DNA of 9,153 nt from Treponema sp. (GTDB taxonomy: Bacteria; Spirochaetota; Spirochaetia; Treponematales; Breznakiellaceae), in assembly GCA_031264395.1 (NCBI GenBank), contig JAISEB010000025.1:1-9153 (forward strand), given 5' to 3'. The notes beneath the pieces were generated by a model. It ran no database searches, was not told the DNA's origin, and saw only the letters and a program-made list of their open reading frames with translations. This document shows positions 1 through 6,680 of the stretch, piece by piece; position 1 is the stretch's first letter; each line of letters starts with the position of its first letter. The translations under genes were made by a program, and so were the position numbers.

Positions 1-818
1 TCAGGCCTGATGATTTCTTGACTGAAAATAAAGGACAAGTCGCCGGACTTGGCGGCGGTAATCTAAAGAAAATTCTTAAAGAACATGGTATTATTCAAAT
101 TCTTGCAGCCGAAGGCGGACGCACCAGCCGGGGCAATATGGGCTTGATGATGAAATATATAGAGTTCTTGAATAACTGGAACAAGACCGAAATCATAGAT
201 TTTAAGGTTGTTGAAACATTTTGGGCAGAGCAGGTTCAGGAATACTTTAGAAATCAGCCTTTTACTTTTAACGCCGATCCTTCGCAGACAATCGCCGCAA
301 GCCTTAACGAATTATTTGAACAGGCTCGGAAACGGCAAAAGCAAAACCCCGGAACGCAGTATTTGGGGACGATGTTACAGCATCTTGTCGCCGCAAAATT
401 ATCTATCATTTTACCTCCAAACAAATTTGCAATTCACGGCGCTTCGGTTGCCGATTCACCCACCGAGAGAAGCGGTGATTTTGTCATCAATAATACCATC
501 ATTCACTGCACAACCGCCCCCGGCGACCTGCTTATTCGAAAATGTAAAGCAAACATCAAGGGAGGTTATTTGCCAGTTATTATAACGATTTTCGACCGTG
601 TTAAAAACGTCAGCGATTTAGCGGTTGACGCTGAAATTTCCGGCAGGGTTGAAGTATGGGATATTCAGCAGTTTTTATCGACAAACATTAACGAACATGG
701 CCTTTTTGATGAACAGCAACGGACGATAAAACTTGCGGACATCATCAAAAAGTACAATCAAATCATTGATGAGAAAGAAACAGATCCAAGTCTTAAAATT
801 GAGTTTGAAACAAAATAA
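1..818 (+). CDS. DUF4928-family putative type II restriction endonuclease, 5' partial
   Basis: The frame is open from the left edge (first whole codon at base 3, reading RPDDF) through a TTG at base 18 to TAA at 816-818. The residues before the TTG resemble the family's conserved pattern, where an acidic-F-L-T-E segment precedes a GQV-GLG motif, so the true start most likely lies upstream and about 271 codons are visible. Numbering from the TTG, the sequence shows GQVAGLG (6-12), the signature GGRTSRGNMG (33-42), and a later core with SGDFVINNT (152-160), HCTTAP (163-168) and the strand PVIIT (186-190). This layout matches what I recall of DUF4928 proteins, which sit in restriction-modification loci and are thought to be the nuclease. 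The aspartate of GDF and the following strands could be a divergent PD-(D/E)XK core, but I see no clean E-x-K, so catalysis is inferred. The vsr gene starts 2 nt after the stop. The gene is AT-richer than the operon to the right, which suggests acquisition by transfer. Confidence 0.75.
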   Translation, partial: RPDDFLTENKGQVAGLGGGNLKKILKEHGIIQILAAEGGRTSRGNMGLMMKYIEFLNNWNKTEIIDFKVVETFWAEQVQEYFRNQPFTFNADPSQTIAASLNELFEQARKRQKQNPGTQYLGTMLQHLVAAKLSIILPPNKFAIHGASVADSPTERSGDFVINNTIIHCTTAPGDLLIRKCKANIKGGYLPVIITIFDRVKNVSDLAVDAEISGRVEVWDIQQFLSTNINEHGLFDEQQRTIKLADIIKKYNQIIDEKETDPSLKIEFETK

Positions 819-820
819 TC

Positions 821-1237
821 ATGCCGGATCAGTTTGACCAACAAAAACGCAGTGAAATTATGGCAAAAGTCCACAGCACCGACACAACGCCGGAAATTCG
901 TGTCCGTACTGTATTGGAAGAAATGGGTTATACTTTTTTCTTGGAAAATAACGATCTTCCCGGCAAACCGGATATGATTTTACCGGATTATGATACTGTA
1001 GTATTTGTTCATGGGTGTTTTTGGCATGGTTGTCCGGTGTGCAGACACGCAAAAATCAGACCGAAAGAAAACGCTGAATACTGGAATAAAAAATTAGACA
1101 GGACAATAGAACGGGATAAGGAAAACAAAATAAGATTGGAACAATTAGGATATAAAGTATTGATTATATGGGAATGTGAAACAAAAAAGAAAAAGATTGA
1201 TATATTAAAAGAAAAAATATTTGAATTCTTAAAATGA
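821..1237 (+). CDS. vsr: Very short patch repair (Vsr) T:G mismatch endonuclease
   Basis: Vsr nicks DNA 5' to the T of a T:G mismatch created when 5-methylcytosine deaminates, starting very short patch repair. The 138 residues are normal length. Recognisable parts are the N-terminal RSEIMAKVHSTDTTPE (10-25), LPGKPDM (46-52) with catalytic Asp51, VHGCFWHGCPVC (63-74) with His64 and His69, YWNKKLDR (87-94) and IWECE (116-120). Residue numbers match E. coli Vsr at Asp51, Cys66 and His69. The structural zinc site would use Cys66, Cys71, Cys74 and Cys119; E. coli has His at 71, so this is a Cys-rich variant of a kind I believe occurs elsewhere in the family. The ATG lies 2 nt after the upstream stop with only a weak Shine-Dalgarno sequence, so translational coupling is likely. 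Its presence implies that a C5-cytosine methyltransferase acts in the same locus, probably off the left edge. The gene ends in an AT-rich, Lys-rich stretch. Confidence 0.95.
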   Translation: MPDQFDQQKRSEIMAKVHSTDTTPEIRVRTVLEEMGYTFFLENNDLPGKPDMILPDYDTVVFVHGCFWHGCPVCRHAKIRPKENAEYWNKKLDRTIERDKENKIRLEQLGYKVLIIWECETKKKKIDILKEKIFEFLK

Positions 1238-1246
1238 GCCTTAAAA

Positions 1247-1273
1247 CGCTCTCGCTGTCCTTAGCGGGAGCGT
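1247..1273 (+). terminator. Hairpin terminator after vsr
   Basis: The arms CGCTCTCGCT (1247-1256) and AGCGGGAGCG (1263-1272) pair over 10 bp with one G-U, closed by an outer A-T pair and a 6-nt loop. It starts 9 nt after the vsr stop. The plus-strand tail (TAATTGT) is only weakly T-rich. On the minus strand the hairpin is followed by TTTTAAGG, so it may also stop transcription coming from the right. Confidence 0.65.
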
Positions 1274-1514
1274 AATTGTAAATGGGGCAAGAAACTTTGA
1301 TTTTGCTGTTATAAAATGTTTCTTTTTTGGTATTATTGATAATTCAATTATTGAGATAAAAATTCAAAATCATGATAAAATATATTTGAGAAGATGTAAT
1401 AACATAATAAATATATAAAACAAACGGCACATAAGGACTGTTTACGCTTCGCCGCCAGCAGGCGGCTCGGGCTACGGCTGGAACGTTAGAGACAGGGTTC
1501 ACCCTCCTCCGGTT
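1274..1514. other. Non-coding gap between the restriction module and the oxidoreductase gene
   Basis: I see no credible gene here. Bases 1274 to about 1440 are extremely AT-rich and include a 13-bp odd-centred palindrome, ATAATTCAATTAT (1339-1351), which may be chance in such DNA. From about 1445 the sequence turns abruptly GC-rich and contains the hairpin described separately. Two convergent units end here: the vsr operon from the left and the efflux/oxidoreductase operon from the right. The composition change suggests an insertion boundary. Confidence 0.6.
1417..1491 (+). repeat. GC hairpin with weak integron attC-like features at the composition boundary
   Basis: A 6-bp perfect stem, GCCGCC (1451-1456) and GGCGGC (1461-1466), with loop AGCA forms the core. 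On the left, AAAC (1418-1421) runs into a stretch that by memory resembles the left arm of the Vibrio cholerae VCR element (shared ACAAACG, and GGACTGT at 1434-1440). On the right, GTTAGAG (1485-1491) resembles the attC core GTTRRRY but fails its last position. The outer arms are not complementary beyond three base pairs, which argues against a functional attC. The hairpin alone could be a terminator-like element for the leftward operon, although no T-run follows it on the minus strand. Confidence 0.25.
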
Positions 1515-2525
1515 TTACGGGGCGCGCCCCCATCGTCCTGCCGACGCAAGGTATTCTACGGCTCTAAGCCCGTCCATGGCGCCCGAAAGGGGCTTCCGCG
1601 CGGGATCCCGTACACAGGCCGCGGCGTCCCTTATCATGTTGGCAAAATAACCTGTCTTTCCGGCAAAGCCGTCTTCCGTTTTTTTAAGGGAACGGAACTG
1701 TTCGGCGTAGGGGCTTGGCCCGGATTCCCATAATTCAAAAATACCGTTTCCTATGCGAAGGCGTCCCCGTTCAAGGGAAAAAGTCATTTCAAAGGCCAAG
1801 TGATCCCGCTCCGCGCCAAGCTCCATGACAAAGGGAACGGGCCGCTGTCTTTCCCCCGGCGTCACAGGCGCGCCTTCCCGGACAAGAACACCCAAAAGCC
1901 AGGCGGAGCCCCGCGCGGCCGAAAGGGGAGCGCCCCAGGTTTTCCGGTGTTTAAGCGTCATTCCGGACAGGTACATGGCGGCGTCGGCAAGATGGGTCCC
2001 GTCGTGCCAGAGCACGTCAAGAAGCCGCCGCGTTCCCATGTAAAGGCGGGCGCTTACGCCCAGAAGCAGCCCGAAACGCCCCCCGTCAATGAGCCGCTTC
2101 GCCTTCTTGTAGTCAAGAGCGTAACGCCGTTCATGGTTAACGATGATTACGGGGCCGCCTTTCTTTTCCAGCGCGGCAATGCGCCGCGCGGCGCGGAGGC
2201 TGCCGGCAAGGGGCTTCTCGCAGATCACCAGGGGCACGCGGTACGCGGCGGCCAGGGCGCAGTACCGTTCGTGGCTGTCGGGATGGGTGGCGACAACAAG
2301 GACATCGGGGGCGTGGGCTTTAAGCATCTCTTCGGCGCCGGCATATACGGGAAGGGGGCCTTTCTTCCCCCATCTTTCCGAAAAAAGCCGCCGCCGTTCC
2401 CCGTCCGTATCCGCGCCGGCCGCAAGGATAAACTCCCCGTCGGCGCAGATCGCCCCGGCGTGCGTACAGGGCTTTTCCCGCAGGGCGTCGTCTTCAAGAA
2501 GGCCCGCGATGCGGCCAAGCCCCAC
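1515..2525 (-). CDS. Gfo/Idh/MocA-family NAD(P)-dependent oxidoreductase
   Basis: The product is predicted to be a cytoplasmic dehydrogenase that uses a Rossmann-bound nicotinamide cofactor on a sugar-like or other hydroxylated substrate. Numbering from the GTG at 2525, the nucleotide-binding turn is GLGRIAG (2-8), followed by VLVVATHPDSH (75-85), the family hallmark EKPLAG (103-108) and the catalytic-region pattern WHDGTHLAD (173-181) with Asp175, His178 and Asp181. Length (336) fits the family. The start is doubtful: GTG at 2525 removes the first beta strand. The in-frame codons just upstream read TDKIKAAI, a good first strand, but offer only ATC (2540) or ATT (2528) as starts, and no ATG, GTG or TTG occurs in frame back to a stop at 2676-2678. 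No clear Shine-Dalgarno sequence is visible. The GTG lies 16 nt after the pump's stop, so translation may be coupled. The substrate is not predictable, and a link to efflux is only positional. Confidence 0.85.
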   Translation of the reverse strand: MGLGRIAGLLEDDALREKPCTHAGAICADGEFILAAGADTDGERRRLFSERWGKKGPLPVYAGAEEMLKAHAPDVLVVATHPDSHERYCALAAAYRVPLVICEKPLAGSLRAARRIAALEKKGGPVIIVNHERRYALDYKKAKRLIDGGRFGLLLGVSARLYMGTRRLLDVLWHDGTHLADAAMYLSGMTLKHRKTWGAPLSAARGSAWLLGVLVREGAPVTPGERQRPVPFVMELGAERDHLAFEMTFSLERGRLRIGNGIFELWESGPSPYAEQFRSLKKTEDGFAGKTGYFANMIRDAAACVRDPARKPLSGAMDGLRAVEYLASAGRWGRAP

Positions 2526-2541
2526 AATCGCGGCTTTGATC

Positions 2542-5500
2542 TTATCCGTTTTGGTCCTGCCCCGCGCCGCCGCGCAATGATCGATTTTCTCTGTCGTATT
2601 GATCTTTTCTGTCGTATCGATCTTCTCTGTCGTATCGATCTTTTTTGTCGTGCCGTGAATTAAGGAGCGAATACATCACCGGCGTCACAAGAAGGCTCAT
2701 GAAAAAACTGATGGAAAGGCCGCCCACAAACGTCTTTCCTATCGGCTGTATGGTATCCGCGCCCGCGCCGGGGAAGAACGCGATGGGAAGCATGCCGAGT
2801 ATGGTGGTAAGGCCCGTCATCATGATGGGCCTAAGGCGGTTGCGGCCCGCCTCAATGCACGCCTCGCGGACCTTCATGCCGCGCGCACGGAGGGTGTTGG
2901 TATAATCCACAAGGACAATGCCGTTGTTCACCACCACTCCCACAAGCGCGATAACGCCGACCGCCGAAAACACCGACATGGCCTCGCCGCCTATTTTGTA
3001 GATCCAGATAACGCCTATAAAAAGAAGCGGTATCGAAAAGAAAATGATAAGGGGATCAACCAGCGATTCAAACTGGCTTGCCATAAGGGCGAATACCATA
3101 AAAACGGCCACGGCAATAACGAAAATAAAACGGCGGTTATAGGAAGTCACTTCGGCGGCTTCGCCAAGATAACGCACCGTTACGCCTTCCGGGAGGATCA
3201 CGTTGGCCCCTATCGTTTCCTCCACCCGCCTCTGCATGTCCGTAACGGCGATTCCCCTGGGAAGATCCCCCGTTACCCTGACAACACGCTCGCGGTTTTC
3301 ATGGCGTATCGAAGAGGGGGAACGGTTCTCTATAATGCGGGCGACGTTCGAAAGCGAGACGCGTTCCCCGCCGCGGCTTAACACAAAGACCGCGTCAAGG
3401 CTGGAAAGCCCGCGCCTGTCTTCGTCGCGGAGCATCACGTCAAGGTCTATGAGCCTGTCGCCGCGGGAAACAACGGCGGCGGTGGCGCCTTCCATGGCGG
3501 TTCTTATTTCCGAGGCAACGGCGGGAAGGGAAATCCCCAGCGCGGCGGCCCTGGCCCGGTCAACTTCCACCTGCAGCTGGGGAGCGCCCTCCGTCAGGTT
3601 GATTTCGGGATTTTCCACTTCGGGCAGGTAACGGACAATCACATTCCGTATTTCCCCGGCGGTTTCCATGACGGCGCCGGCGTCGCGGGAAGTTACCGCG
3701 ATCTCTATGGCCTGGGTATTCCCCATGCTCCGGCCGGCCCGGAAGGTAATGTTGATCCCCGGCATGAACCTCGTAAAGGGGGTGAGCTTTTCGATGACGG
3801 TGTCAGGCGTATCTATCTGCCGCGCCGGTTCGGGCAGCACGATCTGAAGGGTCCCCTGGTTGTTTCCGGACCGCCGTGCCGTCAGTATAATGTGCAGATA
3901 GCCTTCGATGTTTTCCTTTACAAGTTTTTCCAGATCCAGAAGCACGGCCTCCGTCGCCTCAATGGTTGAACCCTGCGGCATGGCGACGTTGAGGTTGACA
4001 AAATCATCGGTCCGCGTGCGTATAAAGAGGTTCATCCCGATGCCGCTGAACTGCGTAAGGGAAAAAACAAGTATCGCCAGCGTCAGAACAAGCACAAGCG
4101 CGCGGCGATCAAGGCAGTAATCAATGGCGACGGTGTACGCCCTGTCCATTGCCCCAAAAAACGTATCCATGGCCTGGTCGGCGGATCTAAGCAGACGGTT
4201 TTTCAGGGGCTTCTGTTTCCTCGTGTCGAGCCTGAAAACGGAACCCGCCAGGGCCGGCACCAGCGTTACCGCCACGGCAAGGGAACAGCTCAGGGAAATT
4301 ACCACGGTAAAAATCAGATCGCTGAAAAGCTGTCCCATCATTTCAAGATCGTTCCGGTAGATGATAAGGGGAATGAACACGCACAAGGTAGTAGTAGTGC
4401 TTGTAACAATGGCCCGCATCATCTCCTGGCTGCCGAGTATCGCGGCGATTCCGCTCTTGGCCCCCCGCGCGCGGTAATTGTGGATGTTGTCAAGAATGAC
4501 GATGGAAGCGTCCACGGTCATCCCCAGGCCAAGGATGAGGCCCGTCATGGTAAGGAGGTTCAGCGTAAAGCCGAAGACGGACATGAACATAAGGGTAAGG
4601 AGTATTGAAATGGGGATGGAAAGCCCGATGATAAGGGTTCCCTTGATGTTTCTAAGGAAAATAAAAAGGATTAACATCGCGAGGACCGCGCCCTGCAGCG
4701 CGTTCGAATACACCTGGGAAAGCGTCGCGTTGATAAGGCTCGTGTTGTCGGAAAGCACGTCGACCGTAATGCCTCTGGGCAGATCCGTGTTGATCTCCTC
4801 AAGGGCCTCGCGCACCCGTCTTGCCACCAGCACCTGATTGCTGTCGCTTTCGCTTGTCACCTGTATGTACACACCGCTCTGGCCGTCCACATACACGCGC
4901 GTAGCGTTGTCGTCATAGGCAAGGCTTACCGCGGCAATATCCTCAAGCCGCACTATCTGGGAACGGTCCGCCCCCGCGCTGTTTTCGCCGGGGGGCATAC
5001 TGATGTTCTTTACCACAAGCCGCCTTATCTGTTCGACTTCGGTAAGCTCCTGGCTTGTCATGATTTGATATTCCCGCTCGCCCCTTATGATGCTTCCCCC
5101 GGAGGCAAGAACGCTCTGCCCGCGCAGGGCGGAAGTAACGTCATTCAGGGTAAGGTTGAAGGCGGCAAGCCGGTTAAGCGAAACGGCCGCCTTGATGATC
5201 TGGGTAGTTCCCCCGGTTACCTGCGCCGAGGCGACGCCCATGACGCGCTCAACGCTTGGCTGTATTTCGTCTTCCGCAAAAAGCCGGAGCTGATCGGGCG
5301 GATAGTTGCCCCTTACCACAAGCCGCATTATGGGCATCGCGGACATGTCATAGCGCCTTACCGTGGGGCTTTCCGTCCCGTCGGGAAGCGAATTGGCAAG
5401 GCGGTTCACCAGTGTCTGCGCGTCGGTCAGCGCCTCGTCCATGTCGGTGCCATAGGCAAAATTCAAATTGATGTAGCTCTGCTCGAAACTGGAATTGCTG

Positions 5501-5742
5501 GTCATTTCACGGAGGCCGCGCGAGGACGAAAGCGCCCGTTCAAGGGGATCGGTAACGTTCCGCTCCACATCGGCCGGGCCCGCGCCGGGGAAGCGGGTAT
5601 ACACCGAAAGGACGGGCCTGTCGGTCGAGGGGTACAGATCCACCGCTATGTTGGGAACAAGCGTCGCCGCCACGCCCATGGCAAGGGCGTACAGCATGAT
5701 GATGGTCACCGGCCGTTTGACCGAATATTCCGCTATGGTCAT
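2542..5742 (-). CDS. RND-family inner-membrane efflux pump (AcrB/BesB-like)
   Basis: This is the proton-driven permease of a tripartite exporter, capturing substrates from the periplasm or membrane. Its 1066 residues have the duplicated RND plan: TM1 near 11-30, a first periplasmic domain to about 340, helices between about 345 and 500, a helix near 548-570, a second periplasmic domain to about 870 and a final helix bundle to about 1028. The TM4 motif reads GMTVDASIVILDN (407-419), keeping Asp411 but with Ala412 where AcrB has a second Asp. The TM10 motif is VVVNNGIVLVDY (936-947), with Asn at or next to the position of the AcrB lysine. Such variants occur in other HAE1-like pumps. The ATG overlaps the adaptor's TGA (ATGA), with AAGGG 7 nt upstream. 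Residues 1031-1054 form a charged hexamer repeat (YDR-acid/base type) encoded by 18-bp tandem repeats, then a Gly-rich end; this tail is longer than usual. Substrate unknown. Confidence 0.95.
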   Translation of the reverse strand: MTIAEYSVKRPVTIIMLYALAMGVAATLVPNIAVDLYPSTDRPVLSVYTRFPGAGPADVERNVTDPLERALSSSRGLREMTSNSSFEQSYINLNFAYGTDMDEALTDAQTLVNRLANSLPDGTESPTVRRYDMSAMPIMRLVVRGNYPPDQLRLFAEDEIQPSVERVMGVASAQVTGGTTQIIKAAVSLNRLAAFNLTLNDVTSALRGQSVLASGGSIIRGEREYQIMTSQELTEVEQIRRLVVKNISMPPGENSAGADRSQIVRLEDIAAVSLAYDDNATRVYVDGQSGVYIQVTSESDSNQVLVARRVREALEEINTDLPRGITVDVLSDNTSLINATLSQVYSNALQGAVLAMLILFIFLRNIKGTLIIGLSIPISILLTLMFMSVFGFTLNLLTMTGLILGLGMTVDASIVILDNIHNYRARGAKSGIAAILGSQEMMRAIVTSTTTTLCVFIPLIIYRNDLEMMGQLFSDLIFTVVISLSCSLAVAVTLVPALAGSVFRLDTRKQKPLKNRLLRSADQAMDTFFGAMDRAYTVAIDYCLDRRALVLVLTLAILVFSLTQFSGIGMNLFIRTRTDDFVNLNVAMPQGSTIEATEAVLLDLEKLVKENIEGYLHIILTARRSGNNQGTLQIVLPEPARQIDTPDTVIEKLTPFTRFMPGINITFRAGRSMGNTQAIEIAVTSRDAGAVMETAGEIRNVIVRYLPEVENPEINLTEGAPQLQVEVDRARAAALGISLPAVASEIRTAMEGATAAVVSRGDRLIDLDVMLRDEDRRGLSSLDAVFVLSRGGERVSLSNVARIIENRSPSSIRHENRERVVRVTGDLPRGIAVTDMQRRVEETIGANVILPEGVTVRYLGEAAEVTSYNRRFIFVIAVAVFMVFALMASQFESLVDPLIIFFSIPLLFIGVIWIYKIGGEAMSVFSAVGVIALVGVVVNNGIVLVDYTNTLRARGMKVREACIEAGRNRLRPIMMTGLTTILGMLPIAFFPGAGADTIQPIGKTFVGGLSISFFMSLLVTPVMYSLLNSRHDKKDRYDREDRYDRKDQYDRENRSLRGGAGQDQNG
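2580..2651 (-). repeat. Four 18-bp tandem repeats in the 3' end of the RND gene
   Basis: Units lie at 2580-2597, 2598-2615, 2616-2633 and 2634-2651 and differ at a few positions. On the plus strand the unit is close to ATCGATCTTTTCTGTCGT. Because 18 is a multiple of three, copy-number change would lengthen or shorten the pump's cytoplasmic tail by six residues without a frameshift. All three minus-strand frames are open through the repeats. The pump frame reads YDRKDR-like hexamers and the oxidoreductase frame reads DTTEKI-like hexamers. Confidence 0.9.
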
Positions 5743-6677
5743 TCAAGTACCCTTACCGGGTCCCCGTCGCTCAGGAAATTCTGTCCCGCCGTCACCACAA
5801 GCTCCCCTTCTTCAAGGCCCTCAAGAATTTCGACGTATTCCTCGTTTTCGATTCCCGGCGTCACGGCCCGCCTTGAAGCCGCGCCGTCGTTTACGACAAA
5901 CACAACCCATGAACCGTAAGTATTGATAACGGCGAAACGGGGAATGACAGGCACGTTCACCCTTGTTTCGGTAACAAGGCTCACCGTGGCGAACATTCCC
6001 GCCCGGACGCGGCTGTCCCGCCTGCCTGAAAAACGCAGCCTGATCCTGAGGGTGCGGCTTGCCGGATCAAGAACGGGATTTATCTCCTCCACCACGGCGG
6101 AAAAGCGTTCGCCGGGAAGGGCCTCAAGGCTTACCTCCGCGGCAAGCCCCGGATGCGCCGCAGTGGAAAAGCGTTCGGGAACAAAGGTTTCAACAAGAAG
6201 TTCGGAAAGATCCCCCACCACATACACTACCGAGGAAGTGGCGACGGTATCCCCCGGACTGTACGGGGCGCCCAGAACGGTGCCCGAAACGGTGGACACC
6301 ACGGGACTCAGCGAATACACCTCGCCGGGACGGGACGGGTCTACCATGGCCATCACATCCCCGCGGGTCACGTAATCGCCTACGCTGAAACGCGCCTCGG
6401 TAAGTTTGCCCGGCATGGCGGGGTATATGGATACCTGGTTCCGGGCGATCACGTCCCCGTTTATTACCACGCTGGTTTCCACGGTTTCCGGCCTTACCGG
6501 GGTAACCCGTACCGCGGTAAGGCTCCGGGGCCCGCCCCCCTGCCGCTCCCCGTCCGCGGCCCGGCCCGCCTGGGCCCGGCTGCGGCTGAAAAGGGTCCAC
6601 CCCGAAAGCAGGAGAAAACCCGCGGCAAGGACGATCAGCACAGGCGTAAGCAGTTTCATTTTCTTTCGGGTACCCAC
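5739..6677 (-). CDS. RND periplasmic adaptor (membrane fusion protein), BesA/AcrA-like without alpha-hairpin
   Basis: The adaptor bridges the pump and the outer-membrane channel. It is 312 residues from a GTG at 6677. This start is chosen because AGGAGGA sits 7 nt upstream, inside the end of the channel gene; an in-frame ATG six codons later lacks such spacing. A basic start and hydrophobic segment (about 8-30, LLTPVLIVLAAG core) give a membrane anchor or uncleaved signal; I see no lipobox Cys. Two half-lipoyl segments follow (about 81-112 and 119-150), then a beta-barrel region (about 155-235, including FVPERF and LDPASRTLRIRLRF) and a membrane-proximal domain (about 236-312). Only about seven residues separate the lipoyl halves, so the usual coiled-coil hairpin is absent. 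That trait is known for Borrelia BesA, whose genes have the same order, and it supports a spirochaete origin. The gene ends in an ATGA overlap with the pump gene. Confidence 0.93.
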   Translation of the reverse strand: MGTRKKMKLLTPVLIVLAAGFLLLSGWTLFSRSRAQAGRAADGERQGGGPRSLTAVRVTPVRPETVETSVVINGDVIARNQVSIYPAMPGKLTEARFSVGDYVTRGDVMAMVDPSRPGEVYSLSPVVSTVSGTVLGAPYSPGDTVATSSVVYVVGDLSELLVETFVPERFSTAAHPGLAAEVSLEALPGERFSAVVEEINPVLDPASRTLRIRLRFSGRRDSRVRAGMFATVSLVTETRVNVPVIPRFAVINTYGSWVVFVVNDGAASRRAVTPGIENEEYVEILEGLEEGELVVTAGQNFLSDGDPVRVLE

Positions 6678-6680
6678 CGT

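Noticed and set aside
1339..1351. Odd-centred palindrome ATAATTCAATTAT in the AT-rich gap.
   Set aside because: Short palindromes are expected by chance in such AT-rich DNA, and no promoter or gene is placed to use it.
1344..1502. Minus-strand ORF of 52 codons starting with GTG at 1502 and preceded by GGAGGAGG.
   Set aside because: The Shine-Dalgarno-like run abuts the GTG with almost no spacing. The ORF crosses the sharp composition boundary, and its product resembles nothing I recognise.
1800..2663. Long plus-strand open frame opposite the oxidoreductase gene and pump 3' end.
   Set aside because: It is a shadow of GC-rich codons on the opposite strand. The minus-strand frames carry clear family motifs, while this one reads as Arg/Pro/Gly-rich nonsense.
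5065..5919. Plus-strand open frame opposite the pump's 5' end and the adaptor's 3' end.
   Set aside because: It spans two well-supported minus-strand genes, has no recognisable domain and shows the compositional bias of an antisense frame.
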